Source of the DNA: Agromyces sp. ISL-38
Lineage (GTDB): Bacteria; Actinomycetota; Actinomycetes; Actinomycetales; Microbacteriaceae
NCBI RefSeq assembly: GCF_018613935.1
Contig: NZ_JAGGPF010000010.1
Location: 62,001 to 126,000, forward strand
Direction of reading: 5' to 3'
DNA: 64,000 nt
The position numbers were made by a program, and so were the translations under genes. Of this stretch, positions 51,171-60,871 are shown in pieces. The notes below the pieces were generated by a model. The model was given only the letters and a program-made list of their open reading frames with translations, had not been told where the DNA came from and ran no database searches. Position 1 is the stretch's first letter, and each line of letters begins with the position of its first letter.

Positions 51171-52460
51171 TCAGTCCGGCGGATGCCCCCGCGGCCCCCG
51201 CGGCCTCCGCGGCACGTACCGCGGGATGTACCGCCACATGACCACCGCGCCGACGAGCCCGAGCACGCCCATGGTGGCGCTCGCCGCCATGATCGACACG
51301 AGCGACGTCACGCCGGCGACGATGAGCGGCGCCGCCGCTTGGCCGGCGTCGCCGATCGTGCGGAAGGCGCCGAGGAACGGCGCCGGGTTCATCTTCGGCG
51401 CGAGGTCCGCGCCGAGCGTGAGGATGACCCCGCTCGAGAGCCCGTTCGCCACACCGAGGAACACCGCGACCGCGGCGAACCACACCTCGTTGCCGGGCAG
51501 GTCATGCGTGAACGCGAGCACGAGGTGGCCGGTGCCGAGGCCGATGAGCCCGGGCACTGCGCTCCAGAGCCGGCCGAAGCGGTCCATGATCTGGCCGCTC
51601 ACGTAGAACAGCGCGAAGTCGATCGCCGCCGAGACGCCGATCACGAGCGCGGCCGTCTCGGGCGGCATCCCGATCGATACCGCCCACAACGGAACAATGA
51701 CGGTGCGGCTCGCGCGGATCGCGGCGAGCAAGCCGACGCCGGTGCCGATACGGGCGAGCACCGCGCGGTGCGTCACGATCGCACGGAAGACGCCGTGCGA
51801 CGCGGCATCCGCTTCGGCCTCGCCTTCGGTGAGCGGTTCACCCGAAGCGGATGCCGCGCGCGCGAGCCGAGCCGCGCCGAACACCCGCTCGGGGTCGGGC
51901 AGCACGAGCAGCACCACCACGACCGCGAACGAGCTCGCGACGAGCACCCAGAACACCATCTCCGACGAGCCGGTCCACGCGATGAGGGCAGCGGCGACGA
52001 ACGGGCCCGCCGCGTGGCCGCCGCGGAACACCCCGGCGAGCGTCGAGAGCGCCCGCGCGCGGGTGCGTTCCGGCACGTAGCTCGTGAGGAACGCGTGCCG
52101 GGCCAGGCCGAACACCGCAGTCGCGAGGCCGAGCAGGAAGACGCCGATGCCGAGCGCGAACGTCGTGGGCGCAGCGAGCGAGATGAGCACGGCGATGACC
52201 GCGAGCAGCGCTCCGCCCATCATCGCGTTGCGCTCGCCGATGCGCGCCACGAGCCACCCCGCCGGCAGGTCGCCGACGAGCTCGCCGACCATGAGCATCG
52301 CGGCGATGAGGCCCGCGAGGGCGAGCGAGGCGCCACGCTCGGTGGCGACCACGGGGATCACCGGGATCATCGCCCCCTCGCCGAGCGAGAACAGCAGGGT
52401 CGGCAGGTAGGCCGGGAGGATGATCGCACGCCAGGAGTACGGCGGCGTGGTGTCGGTCAT
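51171..52460 (-). CDS. MFS transporter
   Basis: 429 residues from the ATG at 52460. Twelve hydrophobic helices with short loops, the GWLVARIGERNAMMGGALLAVI motif-A-like loop after helix 2, and a Glu/Ala-rich central loop between helices 6 and 7 are those of drug- or sugar-type MFS proteins. A TAGCAT box seven bases before the ATG suggests leaderless transcription. A diverged partial copy of its 5' end lies at 52629-52777. The substrate is unknown. Confidence 0.85.
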   Translation of the reverse strand: MTDTTPPYSWRAIILPAYLPTLLFSLGEGAMIPVIPVVATERGASLALAGLIAAMLMVGELVGDLPAGWLVARIGERNAMMGGALLAVIAVLISLAAPTTFALGIGVFLLGLATAVFGLARHAFLTSYVPERTRARALSTLAGVFRGGHAAGPFVAAALIAWTGSSEMVFWVLVASSFAVVVVLLVLPDPERVFGAARLARAASASGEPLTEGEAEADAASHGVFRAIVTHRAVLARIGTGVGLLAAIRASRTVIVPLWAVSIGMPPETAALVIGVSAAIDFALFYVSGQIMDRFGRLWSAVPGLIGLGTGHLVLAFTHDLPGNEVWFAAVAVFLGVANGLSSGVILTLGADLAPKMNPAPFLGAFRTIGDAGQAAAPLIVAGVTSLVSIMAASATMGVLGLVGAVVMWRYIPRYVPRRPRGPRGHPPD

Positions 52461-52518
52461 CTCCTCGATGCTATTCCTCGGTGGAGAACTCGGACGCAGG
52501 GCCACGCGGTCACGGCTC

Positions 52519-52628
52519 GGCTGGGAAGGCCATCTTGGATCTTGACCTCACGCAGGAGATCGCCGCGCTGCGCTCCACCTTTCGCGACATCCACTCCGTC
52601 GTCGACGTCGACGCACTTCAGTCGGAGA
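52519..52628 (+). pseudogene. Truncated copy of the 5' end of prfB
   Basis: These 110 bases match 53828-53937 with four mismatches and no gaps. Two mismatches are telling: the start codon ATG is ATC (52532-52534), and the A of the -10 TAGGCT just outside the block is C (TCGGCT). The copy covers about 32 codons and is then joined to MFS-like sequence. It cannot be expressed from its own start. Confidence 0.85.
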
Positions 52629-52777
52629 GCGACGCGCCCCGCTCGGTCGCGACCACCGGGATCACGGGGATCAGCGCGCCCTCGCCGACCGAGAACAGCA
52701 GCGTAGGCAAGGAGGCTGGGAGGACGATCGACCGCCACGAGAACGGGTGCGCGGTGTCGGCGGTCGTCCCTTCGATG
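52629..52777 (-). pseudogene. Truncated, diverged copy of the MFS gene 5' end
   Basis: On the minus strand the frame reads ADTAHPFSWRSIVLPASLPT, LLFSVGEGALIPVIPVV and ATERGASLS. It aligns with the start of the MFS protein at 52460 (DTTPPYSWRAIILPAYLPT and on) but is clearly less similar than a recent duplicate, with a 3-bp indel. It stops at the junction with the prfB copy. No ATG is kept. It may derive from a former paralogue. Confidence 0.75.
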
Positions 52778-53711
52778 CTATGCCCGCGCCGCTCCATCGG
52801 CCTCGTACCAGCGCAGCACGCGCAGCGCGCGGAGCGTGTTCCACCGGCTCGGCGTGCCGTCGGCGCCCTCCATCGCGAAGTGCCGGCGCGCGCGGTGGGT
52901 GCTCTGGAGCAGCCAGCGCCCGTCGTCGCCGCGGCGGCGTCGCACGAGCTCGATCGCTTCGCCGCACCGATCATCGGGAGCTGCGCCGGTGGAACGGAGA
53001 TAGTCGAGCGCGCGAAGCACGTCGTAGTGCCATTGCGGCGGGAAGGAGAACCGCGTCCACTCCGACCTGATCACCTCGCCGGTCGACAGCGAACCGGAAC
53101 AGGCGACGCTCCAGCAGGTACTCCTCGCCGCGGTACCGAGCCGCGGTGACCGCCGGGCCGGCCGAGTTCGAACGCTCGAACTCGAGCAGCGCCTCGAGGG
53201 CGAGGATGGTGGTGTTGAACGACGACCGCTTCGAGCGCTCCGGCGCCCGGCAGTTCCATCCGCCGTCCTCGAGCTGCTGGCCCAGCAGCCATTCGAGCAG
53301 CTCCTCGACGAGCTCGCCGGTCACGCGGAAGTACGCCCCGAGCACGAGCACCATCCCGTTCACACCCGTCTCACGCTCGCCGCCGAAGAACGGCTTGCCG
53401 CCGCGGCCCTCCCACGTCACGCCGTCGCGCACGCGCTCGATCGCCGCACGCGCCCCCGCTGACTCGGGATCGAGCCCGAGCAGGCGCAGCAGCAGCATCG
53501 TGTACGTCGTCGAAATCCACTTCGGCGAGTACGTGCCGCAGCCCCACTGCCCGTCGGCGCCCTGCAGCGAGAGCAGCCGCGCGCCCCATCCCTCGGTGGC
53601 GACGCGGGCGCGCTGGGCAGCGATGACCTCGGCCGGTGTATCGGTCAGGTCGCGCATCACCTGCCAGCGGATCGACGGGTCGGCGTCGAGCAGCCACTCC
53701 GTGACATCCAT
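52778..53711 (-). pseudogene. Squalene-cyclase-like repeat protein, split by a frameshift
   Basis: From the ATG at 53711 the frame reads WLLDADPSIRWQVMRDL, LSLQGADGQWGCGTYSPKW, LGQQLEDGGWNC and so on, the QxxDGxW-type repeats of prenyltransferase/squalene-cyclase-like proteins. After ERRLFR the sense frame shifts: removing one G near 53094 gives RLFRSLSTGEVIRSEW and the protein continues through FPPQWHYDVLRALDYL to a TAG at 52778. Full length would be about 310 residues. Either a real mutation or one sequencing error in a short G run. Confidence 0.8.
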
Positions 53712-53840
53712 CGGACCCGCCCTTCGAACACCTCGACTCTGTCGTGCCCCTGGGCGGGATGCAAGGGTCCTCGGACCCCCCGCCGGCGGGAGTCCCGCTC
53801 GCAGGCCGCTCACGGCGCGGCCCACTAGGCTGGGAATGCC

Positions 53841-54947
53841 ATGTTGGATCTTGACCTCACGCAGGAGATCGCCGCGCTGCGCTCCACCTTCCGCGACATC
53901 CGCTCCGTCGTCGACGTCGACGCACTTCAGTCGGAGATCGAGCGGCTGTCAGTGCTCGCCGGTGCGCCCGACCTCTGGGACGACACCGACAACGCCCAGA
54001 AGGTGACCAGCGCACTCAGCCACCGCCAGTCCGAGCTCGCGCGCGTGAAGAGCATCGAGTCGCGCCTCGATGACCTCGAGGTGCTCATCGAGCTCGCGAA
54101 CGAGGCCGGCGACGAGGAGAGTGCCCTCGAGTCGCGCGCCGAGCTCGAGTCGCTGCAGAAGACGATCGGCCAGCTCGAGGTGCAGACCCTGCTCGATGGC
54201 GAATGGGACGATCGCCCCGCCGTGATCACCATCCGCGCCGGAGCCGGCGGCGTCGACGCGGCCGACTTCGCCGAGATGCTCATGCGCATGTACTTGCGCT
54301 GGGCCGAGAAGCACAACTACTCCGCCAAGGTGATGGACACGAGCTACGCCGAAGAGGCGGGCATCAAGTCGGCCACCTTCGAAATCGACGCACCCTACGC
54401 GTTCGGCACCCTTTCCGTCGAGGCGGGTACGCACCGCCTTGTGCGCATGAGCCCGTTCGGCCAGGCCGGCAAGCGTCAGACGAGCTTCGCCGCGGTCGAG
54501 GTCATTCCCCTCATGGAGGAGGCGGGCGCGATCGAGATCCCCGAGAACGACATCCGCGTCGACGTGTTCCGATCGAGCGGCCCCGGCGGGCAGTCGGTCA
54601 ACACGACCGACTCCGCCGTGCGCCTCACCCACCTCCCCACCGGCACGGTCGTCTCGATGCAGAACGAGAAATCGCAGATCCAGAACCGCGCCGCCGCCAT
54701 GCGCGTGCTGCAGTCGCGACTGCTGCTGCTGCAGAAGGAGCAGGAGGCTGCGCAGAAGAAAGAGCTCGCGGGCACCATCACCGCGAGCTGGGGCGACCAG
54801 ATGCGCTCCTACGTGCTCGCGCCGTACCAGATGGTCAAAGACCTTCGCACCGAACACGAGGTGAACAACCCGTCCGCCGTCTTCGACGGCGACCTCGACG
54901 GGTTCATCGCCGCCGGCATCAAGTGGCGCAAGCAGAAGCAGGACTGA
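53841..54947 (+). CDS. prfB: Peptide chain release factor 2
   Basis: 368 residues. Domain 1 is a helical bundle, the stop-codon-reading tripeptide SPF is at 204-206, and the catalytic GGQ is at 249-251 ([10 protein letters not shown]). RF2 releases peptides at UGA and UAA. There is no internal stop or frameshift site, unlike many bacterial prfB genes, as is usual in actinobacteria. A TAGGCT -10 ends nine bases before the ATG. Confidence 0.97.
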   Translation: MLDLDLTQEIAALRSTFRDIRSVVDVDALQSEIERLSVLAGAPDLWDDTDNAQKVTSALSHRQSELARVKSIESRLDDLEVLIELANEAGDEESALESRAELESLQKTIGQLEVQTLLDGEWDDRPAVITIRAGAGGVDAADFAEMLMRMYLRWAEKHNYSAKVMDTSYAEEAGIKSATFEIDAPYAFGTLSVEAGTHRLVRMSPFGQAGKRQTSFAAVEVIPLMEEAGAIEIPENDIRVDVFRSSGPGGQSVNTTDSAVRLTHLPTGTVVSMQNEKSQIQNRAAAMRVLQSRLLLLQKEQEAAQKKELAGTITASWGDQMRSYVLAPYQMVKDLRTEHEVNNPSAVFDGDLDGFIAAGIKWRKQKQD

Positions 54948-54972
54948 GAGCACGCAACCTCCGGGAGTGCGC

Positions 54973-55704
54973 ATGACCGTTCCCGTCATCGGCCTCGTCG
55001 CCGACCGAAAGGCGGTGACGACGGGCGCGTGGGTCGACATCCCGAATGACGGCTTGCCGCACCGATACGTCGCCGCGCTCGAGCAGGCGGGCGGCGCACC
55101 GCTGCTCATCCCGAGCCTCGACGTGCACATCGCCGAACCCGAGCGCGTGCTCGACCGCATCGACGGCCTGTTCCTGCCCGGCGGTCGCGACCTCGATGCC
55201 GACCTCTACGGCAGCGAGGCGCACCCATCGAACGACCCGCCGCTGCGCGTGCGCGATGAGCTCGAAATCGCCCTCACGCGGCTGGCGCACGATCGGGGCA
55301 TCCCCGTCTTCGGCACCTGCCGAGGCCTCCAGGTGCTCAATGTGGCGATGGGCGGCACACTCGAGCAGCACCTCGGCGACCGGGTCGATCTCACGATTCA
55401 CCGCGACGTCATCGGCAGATACACCCCGCACCACGTGTCGATCGAGCCGGGCTCGTTGCTGAGCACCCTCACGCACGAGCTGTCGTTCGAGATCGCCTCA
55501 CACCACCACCAGGGCGTCGACGAGCTCGGCGAGGGCCTCGTGGTCTCGGCGACCGCCCCCGACGGCGTCATCGAGGCGATCGAGTCCTCCGACGGCTCCT
55601 TCTGCCTCGGCGTGCAGTGGCACCCCGAGGAGCGCCTCGATCCCGAGGGTCTCTGGCTCATCGGGGCGTTCATCGCAGCAGCCCGCAAGCGGATGGCCGG
55701 ATGA
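54973..55704 (+). CDS. Gamma-glutamyl-gamma-aminobutyrate hydrolase-like peptidase (C26)
   Basis: 243 residues from the ATG at 54973 (GGGAG upstream; a GTG six bases earlier is also possible). It is a class I glutamine-amidotransferase fold: [12 protein letters not shown], nucleophile Cys in [16 protein letters not shown], and the catalytic His-Glu in [12 protein letters not shown]. PuuD-like members hydrolyse gamma-glutamyl bonds. It sits between prfB and ftsE, with no polyamine genes near. Confidence 0.88.
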   Translation: MTVPVIGLVADRKAVTTGAWVDIPNDGLPHRYVAALEQAGGAPLLIPSLDVHIAEPERVLDRIDGLFLPGGRDLDADLYGSEAHPSNDPPLRVRDELEIALTRLAHDRGIPVFGTCRGLQVLNVAMGGTLEQHLGDRVDLTIHRDVIGRYTPHHVSIEPGSLLSTLTHELSFEIASHHHQGVDELGEGLVVSATAPDGVIEAIESSDGSFCLGVQWHPEERLDPEGLWLIGAFIAAARKRMAG

Positions 55705-55822
55705 CCGGCGTCGAACCCGGGCACGGAAACGAGCACGAGCTCGCGCCCGCACGAGCGCGGTTCGCAGTGAGTTGGGCGCGTCGCGGTGCCGACAGCGGGC
55801 GCGCTGCTTAAGCTCGACTGCG

Positions 55823-56866
55823 ATGATCCGATTCGACGCTGTGACCAAGACCTACCCGGGCCAGGCGAGGCCCGCGCTGAACGACCTCGGAGTGGAGATC
55901 CTCCGCAGCGAGTTCGTGTTCCTCGTCGGCGCATCGGGCTCCGGCAAGTCGACCTTCCTGCGGCTCATCCTCAAAGAGGAAAAGCCCACACGGGGGGCCA
56001 TCCACGTGCTCGGCCAAGACCTCGGCTCGATCTCGAGTCGCAAGGTCCCCTACTTTCGGCGCGACCTCGGCGTCGTGTTCCAGGACTTCCGCCTGCTGCC
56101 GAACAAGTCGGTCTTCGAGAACGTTGCGTTCACCCTGCGCGTCATCGGCAAGTCGCGCGGCTTCATCCAGTCGGCTGTGCCCGAGACGCTGAAGCTCGTC
56201 GGTCTCGACGGCAAGGGCAAGCGGATGCCGCACGAGCTCTCGGGTGGCGAGCAGCAGCGTGTCGCAATCGCCCGCGCCATCGTCAACAAGCCGCAGATCC
56301 TCCTCGCCGACGAGCCCACGGGAAACCTCGACCCGGTCACGAGCGCCGGCATCATGACTCTGCTCGAGCGCATCAACGCGGGCGGCACGACCGTGGTCAT
56401 GGCCACGCACGAGGCGGGCATCGTCGACCAGATGCAGCGTCGCGTCATCGAGCTCGTGGCCGGTGACATCGTGCGCGACGAGCGCAGCTCGGGCTACGGC
56501 GCGGCACTGCCCGACTCGGGCGACGAGGCCAAGGTGCCCACGGGCGAGCCGATTACGTCGGCCGCACCGAAGGTGCCCATGGAGGTCATGCGCGAGGCGC
56601 AGCCGCTCTACGTCGAGCCCGAGGTGCGCGATGACGTGACGGATGCCGCGGCCGCCATCACGGCCGCAGCCACCGCCTCGGTGCCCATCACGCCGGCAAC
56701 CGACGACGACGCGGCGCCGTTGACGGGCAAGCGACCGGCCAGCCCCGGCTCGAAGCCCGATGCGACCGCACACGAACATCTCACGCTCGCAGAGCGGCTT
56801 GGCCTTCGGGCCCCGGGCGGCCCACGCGAAGGCGACGACGATCAAGAAGTTGGGCCGACCAAATGA
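55823..56866 (+). CDS. ftsE: Cell-division ATP-binding protein FtsE
   Basis: 347 residues from the ATG at 55823. Walker [10 protein letters not shown] (36-44), signature LSGGEQQR (139-146) and Walker B ILLADEP (159-165) are intact. The motif [16 protein letters not shown] is typical of FtsE. The canonical protein is about 225 residues. Here an extra tail of about 120 residues, rich in Ala, Pro and Asp, follows the ATPase domain. The stop overlaps ftsX by 4 bp. FtsEX controls peptidoglycan hydrolases at the septum. Confidence 0.95.
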   Translation: MIRFDAVTKTYPGQARPALNDLGVEILRSEFVFLVGASGSGKSTFLRLILKEEKPTRGAIHVLGQDLGSISSRKVPYFRRDLGVVFQDFRLLPNKSVFENVAFTLRVIGKSRGFIQSAVPETLKLVGLDGKGKRMPHELSGGEQQRVAIARAIVNKPQILLADEPTGNLDPVTSAGIMTLLERINAGGTTVVMATHEAGIVDQMQRRVIELVAGDIVRDERSSGYGAALPDSGDEAKVPTGEPITSAAPKVPMEVMREAQPLYVEPEVRDDVTDAAAAITAAATASVPITPATDDDAAPLTGKRPASPGSKPDATAHEHLTLAERLGLRAPGGPREGDDDQEVGPTK

Positions 56867-57774
56867 GGCTCGGTCTCGTGCTCTCAGAGGCGGCCAACGG
56901 CCTCCGCCGCAACGCCTCGATGGTGGTCTCGGTCGTGCTCGTCACGTTCATCTCGCTCACCTTCGTGGGCACCGCCGCGCTGCTGCAGTTGCAGATCGGC
57001 CAGATGAAGAACTACTGGTACGACCGCGCGCAAGTGGCGGTCTATCTCTGCACGGCCGTGTCGACCACCGCGGGTTGCACCGACGGTGAGGCCACCGACG
57101 AGCAGCAGGCGGCGATCCAGCAGCAGCTCGAGTCCGAGACGCTCGCCCCGTTCATCGACGAGTTCTACTTCGAAGACCACGAGCAGGCCTACGCGAACTT
57201 CCAGGAGCAGTTCGCCGGCACGCCCGCCGCCGACTACGTGACGCCCGAGGTGCTCAACGAGACGTTCTGGGTGAACCTCGTCGACCCGTCGCAATCGGCG
57301 GTGCTCGTCGAGAGCCTCGCGGGCATGGCCGGCGTCGAGCAGGTGGTCGACCAACGCAGTTACCTCGACCAGATCTTCGACGTGCTGAATGCGGCGAGCT
57401 ACACGGCGATCGCGATCGCGTCCATCATGCTCGTCGCGGCCGCGCTGCTGATCGCCACCACGATTCGGCTGTCGGCGTTCTCGCGACGGCGCGAGCTCGG
57501 CATCATGCGGCTCGTCGGGGCATCCAACCGCTTCATCCAGACGCCGTTCGTGCTCGAGGGTGTGTTCGCGGGGCTCATCGGCTCGTTGCTGGCGGGCGGG
57601 GCGGTGATCGGGATCGTGCACTTCTTCGTGCAGGGCTACCTCGCGACGAACCTGTCGTTCACGTTCGTCGACCTCACCGACGCGTTCATCGTGGTGCCGT
57701 TGCTCATCCTCGTGGGGGTGCTGCTCGCCGCGGTCTCAGCGGGCATCGCGATCACCCGCTACCTCAAGGTCTGA
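56863..57774 (+). CDS. ftsX: Cell-division membrane protein FtsX
   Basis: 303 residues. An N-terminal helix after LRRNASM, a large extracellular loop with two Cys ([15 protein letters not shown]), then three C-terminal helices with [20 protein letters not shown], the FtsX/MacB coupling motif. It pairs with FtsE and signals to cell-wall hydrolases. Confidence 0.95.
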   Translation: MRLGLVLSEAANGLRRNASMVVSVVLVTFISLTFVGTAALLQLQIGQMKNYWYDRAQVAVYLCTAVSTTAGCTDGEATDEQQAAIQQQLESETLAPFIDEFYFEDHEQAYANFQEQFAGTPAADYVTPEVLNETFWVNLVDPSQSAVLVESLAGMAGVEQVVDQRSYLDQIFDVLNAASYTAIAIASIMLVAAALLIATTIRLSAFSRRRELGIMRLVGASNRFIQTPFVLEGVFAGLIGSLLAGGAVIGIVHFFVQGYLATNLSFTFVDLTDAFIVVPLLILVGVLLAAVSAGIAITRYLKV

Positions 57775-57782
57775 GCACGGCG

Positions 57783-57804
57783 AACGGATGCCGCGGCATC
57801 CGTT
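57783..57804 (+). terminator. Hairpin after ftsX
   Basis: AACGGATGC (57783-57791) and GCATCCGTT (57796-57804) form a perfect 9-bp stem with a CGCG loop, 9 bp after the ftsX stop. It likely ends or slows the ftsEX transcript. A TAGACT box that could serve smpB follows at once. Confidence 0.5.
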
Positions 57805-57876
57805 AGACTGAACGGCTGCCTCGGCCATCGCCGGCGGCATCCGTCAGCACATGTAATTCGAGTGAGGGAGCACACC

Positions 57877-58353
57877 GTGCCCAGGGAACGCGGTCAGCAG
57901 GTCGTGGCGACCAACCGCAAGGCGCGCCACGATTACACGATCGAGGACACCTATGAAGCGGGCATCGTGCTCACCGGCACCGAGGTGAAGTCGCTGCGCG
58001 AGGGCCGCGCGTCGCTCGTCGACGGGTATGCGTTCATCGACGGCGGCGAGATGTGGCTCGACGCGGTGCATATTCCGCAGTACACCGAGGGCACGTGGAA
58101 CAACCACGCCCCGAGGCGCAAGCGCAAGCTCCTGCTGCACAAGCACGAGATCGTGAAGATCAGCCACCGCACGAGCCAGGGCGGCTACACGCTCGTGCCG
58201 CTCTCGATCTACTTCAGCGACGGCAAGGCCAAGGTCGAGATCGCGGTCGCGAAGGGCAAGCGCGAGTACGACAAGCGGCAGGCGCTGCGTGAGCGTCAAG
58301 ACAAGCGCGAGGCCGATCGCGCCATCTCCAGCCGCCGCAACCTCGGCGACTGA
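57877..58353 (+). CDS. smpB: SsrA-binding protein SmpB
   Basis: 158 residues from a GTG at 57877, with GAGGGAG six bases upstream; an in-frame ATG at 57862 lacks a site. The OB-fold core shows [45 protein letters not shown] and the basic tail [20 protein letters not shown]. It binds tmRNA and delivers it to stalled ribosomes. No ssrA gene follows within this window. Confidence 0.97.
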   Translation: MPRERGQQVVATNRKARHDYTIEDTYEAGIVLTGTEVKSLREGRASLVDGYAFIDGGEMWLDAVHIPQYTEGTWNNHAPRRKRKLLLHKHEIVKISHRTSQGGYTLVPLSIYFSDGKAKVEIAVAKGKREYDKRQALRERQDKREADRAISSRRNLGD

Positions 58354-58452
58354 TCGGCCCGCTAGGGCGACGGATGCCTCGAGCGCGCGTCGCTCGCGGA
58401 GGCCCGAGTTCGCCCTGCCGTCGTGTCGTGCCTGCGAGGTAGGCTCATCGCG

Positions 58453-59193
58453 ATGGAGATCCCCACCCGTATCCCGGTTCCCGGCACGTTCAACTTCCGC
58501 GATGTCGGTGGGTTGCCGTCGGTCACGGGAACGGTGCGCGAGGGTGTGCTCTATCGCTCCGACGGGCTGCATCGCCTTGGCGAGGCCGGCCGCGCAGTGC
58601 TTCGCGAACTCGGGGTCGGCATCGTCATCGACCTACGTGACGAGAACGAGGCCCAGTACATGCCCGACGACCTCACCGGTCTCGAGGTCGAGGTGGTGCG
58701 ATTCCCGGTGTTCGAGGGGTCCGGTGCCTCGCAGGGCGCCGGCGGCATCTCACTCGACGCGCTCTATCACCGCATCGTGACCCAGCACACCTCGGTCGTC
58801 GTGAGCGCGTTACGCGAGATCGCCGGCGCGGGGGAGCGGGCGGTGGTGGTGCATTGCACCGCCGGCAAAGATCGCACCGGCATCGTCGTCGCGCTCGCGC
58901 TCATGGCGGTCGGCGTCCATCGCGAGGCCGTCATCGCCGACTACGTCGTCACCGAGTCGAATCTGGCCGGCGAGTGGCTCGAAGAGATGGTGACCATGGT
59001 CGGCCGCTTCGGTGTGCCCGACAGCCCCGAGCTCCGCACGCTCATGGGCGGCAGTCCGCGCGAGGCCATCGAAGGGGTGCTCGACACCATCGAGCGCGAG
59101 CACGGTTCGACACGGGAATACCTGCTCGCCTCGGGTCTCCAGCTCGCGCATCTCGCGGCACTCGAGGCGCTGCTGATCGACGACGGGCGCTGA
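58453..59193 (+). CDS. Tyrosine/serine protein phosphatase (Y_phosphatase3 family)
   Basis: 246 residues from the ATG at 58453. NFRDVGGLPS and GVLYRSDGLHRLGEAG are the family's N-terminal marks. The P-loop is HCTAGKDRTGIV with nucleophile Cys 135 and Arg 141. A TAGGCT box ends seven bases before the ATG, again a likely leaderless start. It may act on phosphoproteins or phosphoinositides. Confidence 0.9.
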   Translation: MEIPTRIPVPGTFNFRDVGGLPSVTGTVREGVLYRSDGLHRLGEAGRAVLRELGVGIVIDLRDENEAQYMPDDLTGLEVEVVRFPVFEGSGASQGAGGISLDALYHRIVTQHTSVVVSALREIAGAGERAVVVHCTAGKDRTGIVVALALMAVGVHREAVIADYVVTESNLAGEWLEEMVTMVGRFGVPDSPELRTLMGGSPREAIEGVLDTIEREHGSTREYLLASGLQLAHLAALEALLIDDGR

Positions 59194-59348
59194 CGACGGC
59201 CCCGGCGGCGACGGTCGATCGCGCTGCAGCGACGGCGATCCGCGGGGCCCTTGTGGCATACTCCGCATCACAGGCAAGGAGACTGCCATGACGGGACTAT
59301 TTGGCCGTGACCCTTGGGCCGATTCGCACTAGACCACAGGAGCAGGAT

Positions 59349-60023
59349 ATGAACCTTCGTGCCCTCGCCGTTATCGCCTTCTCCCGTCTGGCGCTATTGG
59401 TCGGAGCCATTGGCTTCGTGGTGGTCGGCACCCTTATCGGCGGACCGCTAGGCCCGTACGCAATTGCTGTCGGGATTTTCTTGTTCGTCGTCTCGGCGAC
59501 TGTGGCCATCTGGACAAATGTCGTCATACGTCGGAGCTCGAAGCCCATTGGCGATGGGCGCCCACGGAATGCGAATCCGCTCGAACTCACCTTTGTCGTT
59601 GGCGCAGGCCTGACGCTTGTGGTCGGAGCACTTGTCTTCCTGGTGGTCGCGTTCACTCTCGGTGGATGGTTTCAGCCGTTCGAAATTACTGTCGCTGCTC
59701 TCTTGGTGGTCGTCTTGGCGATCATGAACATTCGGACGCTTGCAGTCTTGCGCCGGAGCTCGAAGCCCATTGACGATGCGCGCCCAGAGAATGCGAACCC
59801 GCCTGAACAGACCGTTATCGTTGGCGCCAGCCTGACGCTCGTGGTCGGAGCGCTTGTCCTCCTGGCGGTCGGCTTCTCGCTCGGCGGATGGCTTCCGCCT
59901 TACGCAATTGCTGTCGCGGCGCTCTTGCTGGTCGTCTTGGCAATCGTGAACATTCGGACGCTTGCAGTCTTGCGAAGGTGGGCCATCGATGATGCGCCCC
60001 CAGATGAACGCCATCAGCATTGA
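59349..60023 (+). CDS. Membrane protein made of three tandem repeats
   Basis: 224 residues from the ATG at 59349, with AGGAGCAGGAT upstream. About 70-residue units occur three times, each with two hydrophobic helices and a hydrophilic end (RRSSKPIGDGRPRNANP; RRSSKPIDDARPENANP; RRWAIDDAPPDER). Units 2 and 3 are most alike (LTLVVGALV...FLVVAF/LLAVGF...IRTLAVLRR). No named family. Internal duplication is clear at protein and DNA level. Confidence 0.7.
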   Translation: MNLRALAVIAFSRLALLVGAIGFVVVGTLIGGPLGPYAIAVGIFLFVVSATVAIWTNVVIRRSSKPIGDGRPRNANPLELTFVVGAGLTLVVGALVFLVVAFTLGGWFQPFEITVAALLVVVLAIMNIRTLAVLRRSSKPIDDARPENANPPEQTVIVGASLTLVVGALVLLAVGFSLGGWLPPYAIAVAALLLVVLAIVNIRTLAVLRRWAIDDAPPDERHQH

Positions 60024-60081
60024 GAGGGGCACAACCGCCGTATCCGCTCCCGATACAACAGCGGCTATTGCCGCCAGCGAT

Positions 60082-60771
60082 CTAGCGAACTCTGCCCGCG
60101 GTCTCGGCAGCGAAGCGGGCGTCGACCGAGGCCGCGATCACGAGCTGCGCGGGCGTGAACTGCGCGGGTGACGCGCCTCCCGATGCATCCGCGGCACCCC
60201 GCATCGCGAACACGCGCTCGACGCCGACGCCGGGAGGAGGCAGTGGCTGGGCGGTGAGCAGTCCGGTGTCGGCGAGCTCGACGGGTGTGGGCGAGCCGAG
60301 TCCGAGCGCGGACGCGTAGACGGAGGCCTTCTCGACTGCGTCGGCGACCGCGGCACGCTGGGCGTCTGCCTGAACCGAGCGTTGCGTGGCATCCGTGAGC
60401 TTCCACTCGATACCGCCCACCGTGAGCGAACTGCGAAGCGAGACCTCGCTCACCCACTCGCCGAGGCGCTCGAGGTCATTGAAGATGACCTCGAGATCGG
60501 CACGCGCCTCGTGAACGACGGGCAGTTGCTTGCCCTCGGCATTCCACGGCCGGTGCGACCAGACGCGAAGCTGCCCGGCCGACCAGGTGTCGAGTACGCC
60601 GGATGCCTCGAGCCCCCGCACCTCTGCGACGAGTCGCTCATGCGCCTCAGTCGTACGAGCGAGGGTGTTCTCGCGTTCGGCCCCCGATGCACTCACCGAG
60701 AGGGACACCGCCCCGAGTTCGGGATCGATGCGCTCTTCGGCGTTGCCCCTGACGGCGATCGTGGTCGGCAT
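60082..60771 (-). CDS. SIMPL-domain protein (DUF541)
   Basis: 229 residues from the ATG at 60771, with GAGAGGGG upstream. TIAVRGNAEERIDPELGAVS and RVWSHRPWNAEGKQL are SIMPL-like. The second half (QRAAVADAVEKASVYASALG) and the conserved end QLVIAASVDARF follow. No signal peptide is seen, so it is probably cytoplasmic. Function unclear. Confidence 0.85.
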   Translation of the reverse strand: MPTTIAVRGNAEERIDPELGAVSLSVSASGAERENTLARTTEAHERLVAEVRGLEASGVLDTWSAGQLRVWSHRPWNAEGKQLPVVHEARADLEVIFNDLERLGEWVSEVSLRSSLTVGGIEWKLTDATQRSVQADAQRAAVADAVEKASVYASALGLGSPTPVELADTGLLTAQPLPPPGVGVERVFAMRGAADASGGASPAQFTPAQLVIAASVDARFAAETAGRVR

Positions 60772-60871
60772 GATGGCCCCTCTCAACGCGTGCGCCGGGT
60801 GCCGCGATGCACCCGGCGGCCGCGCCGGAGCCCGGTCGCCCTCAGCATACGGGGGAGCGCCGGCCCGAGCG

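Noticed and set aside
53841..54947. Programmed +1 frameshift in prfB.
   Set aside because: The reading frame is continuous from ATG to stop with no in-frame TGA near codon 25.
58354..58452. tmRNA (ssrA) gene expected next to smpB.
   Set aside because: The gap to the phosphatase gene is only 99 bp and shows neither the tRNA-like ends nor a tag-peptide frame.
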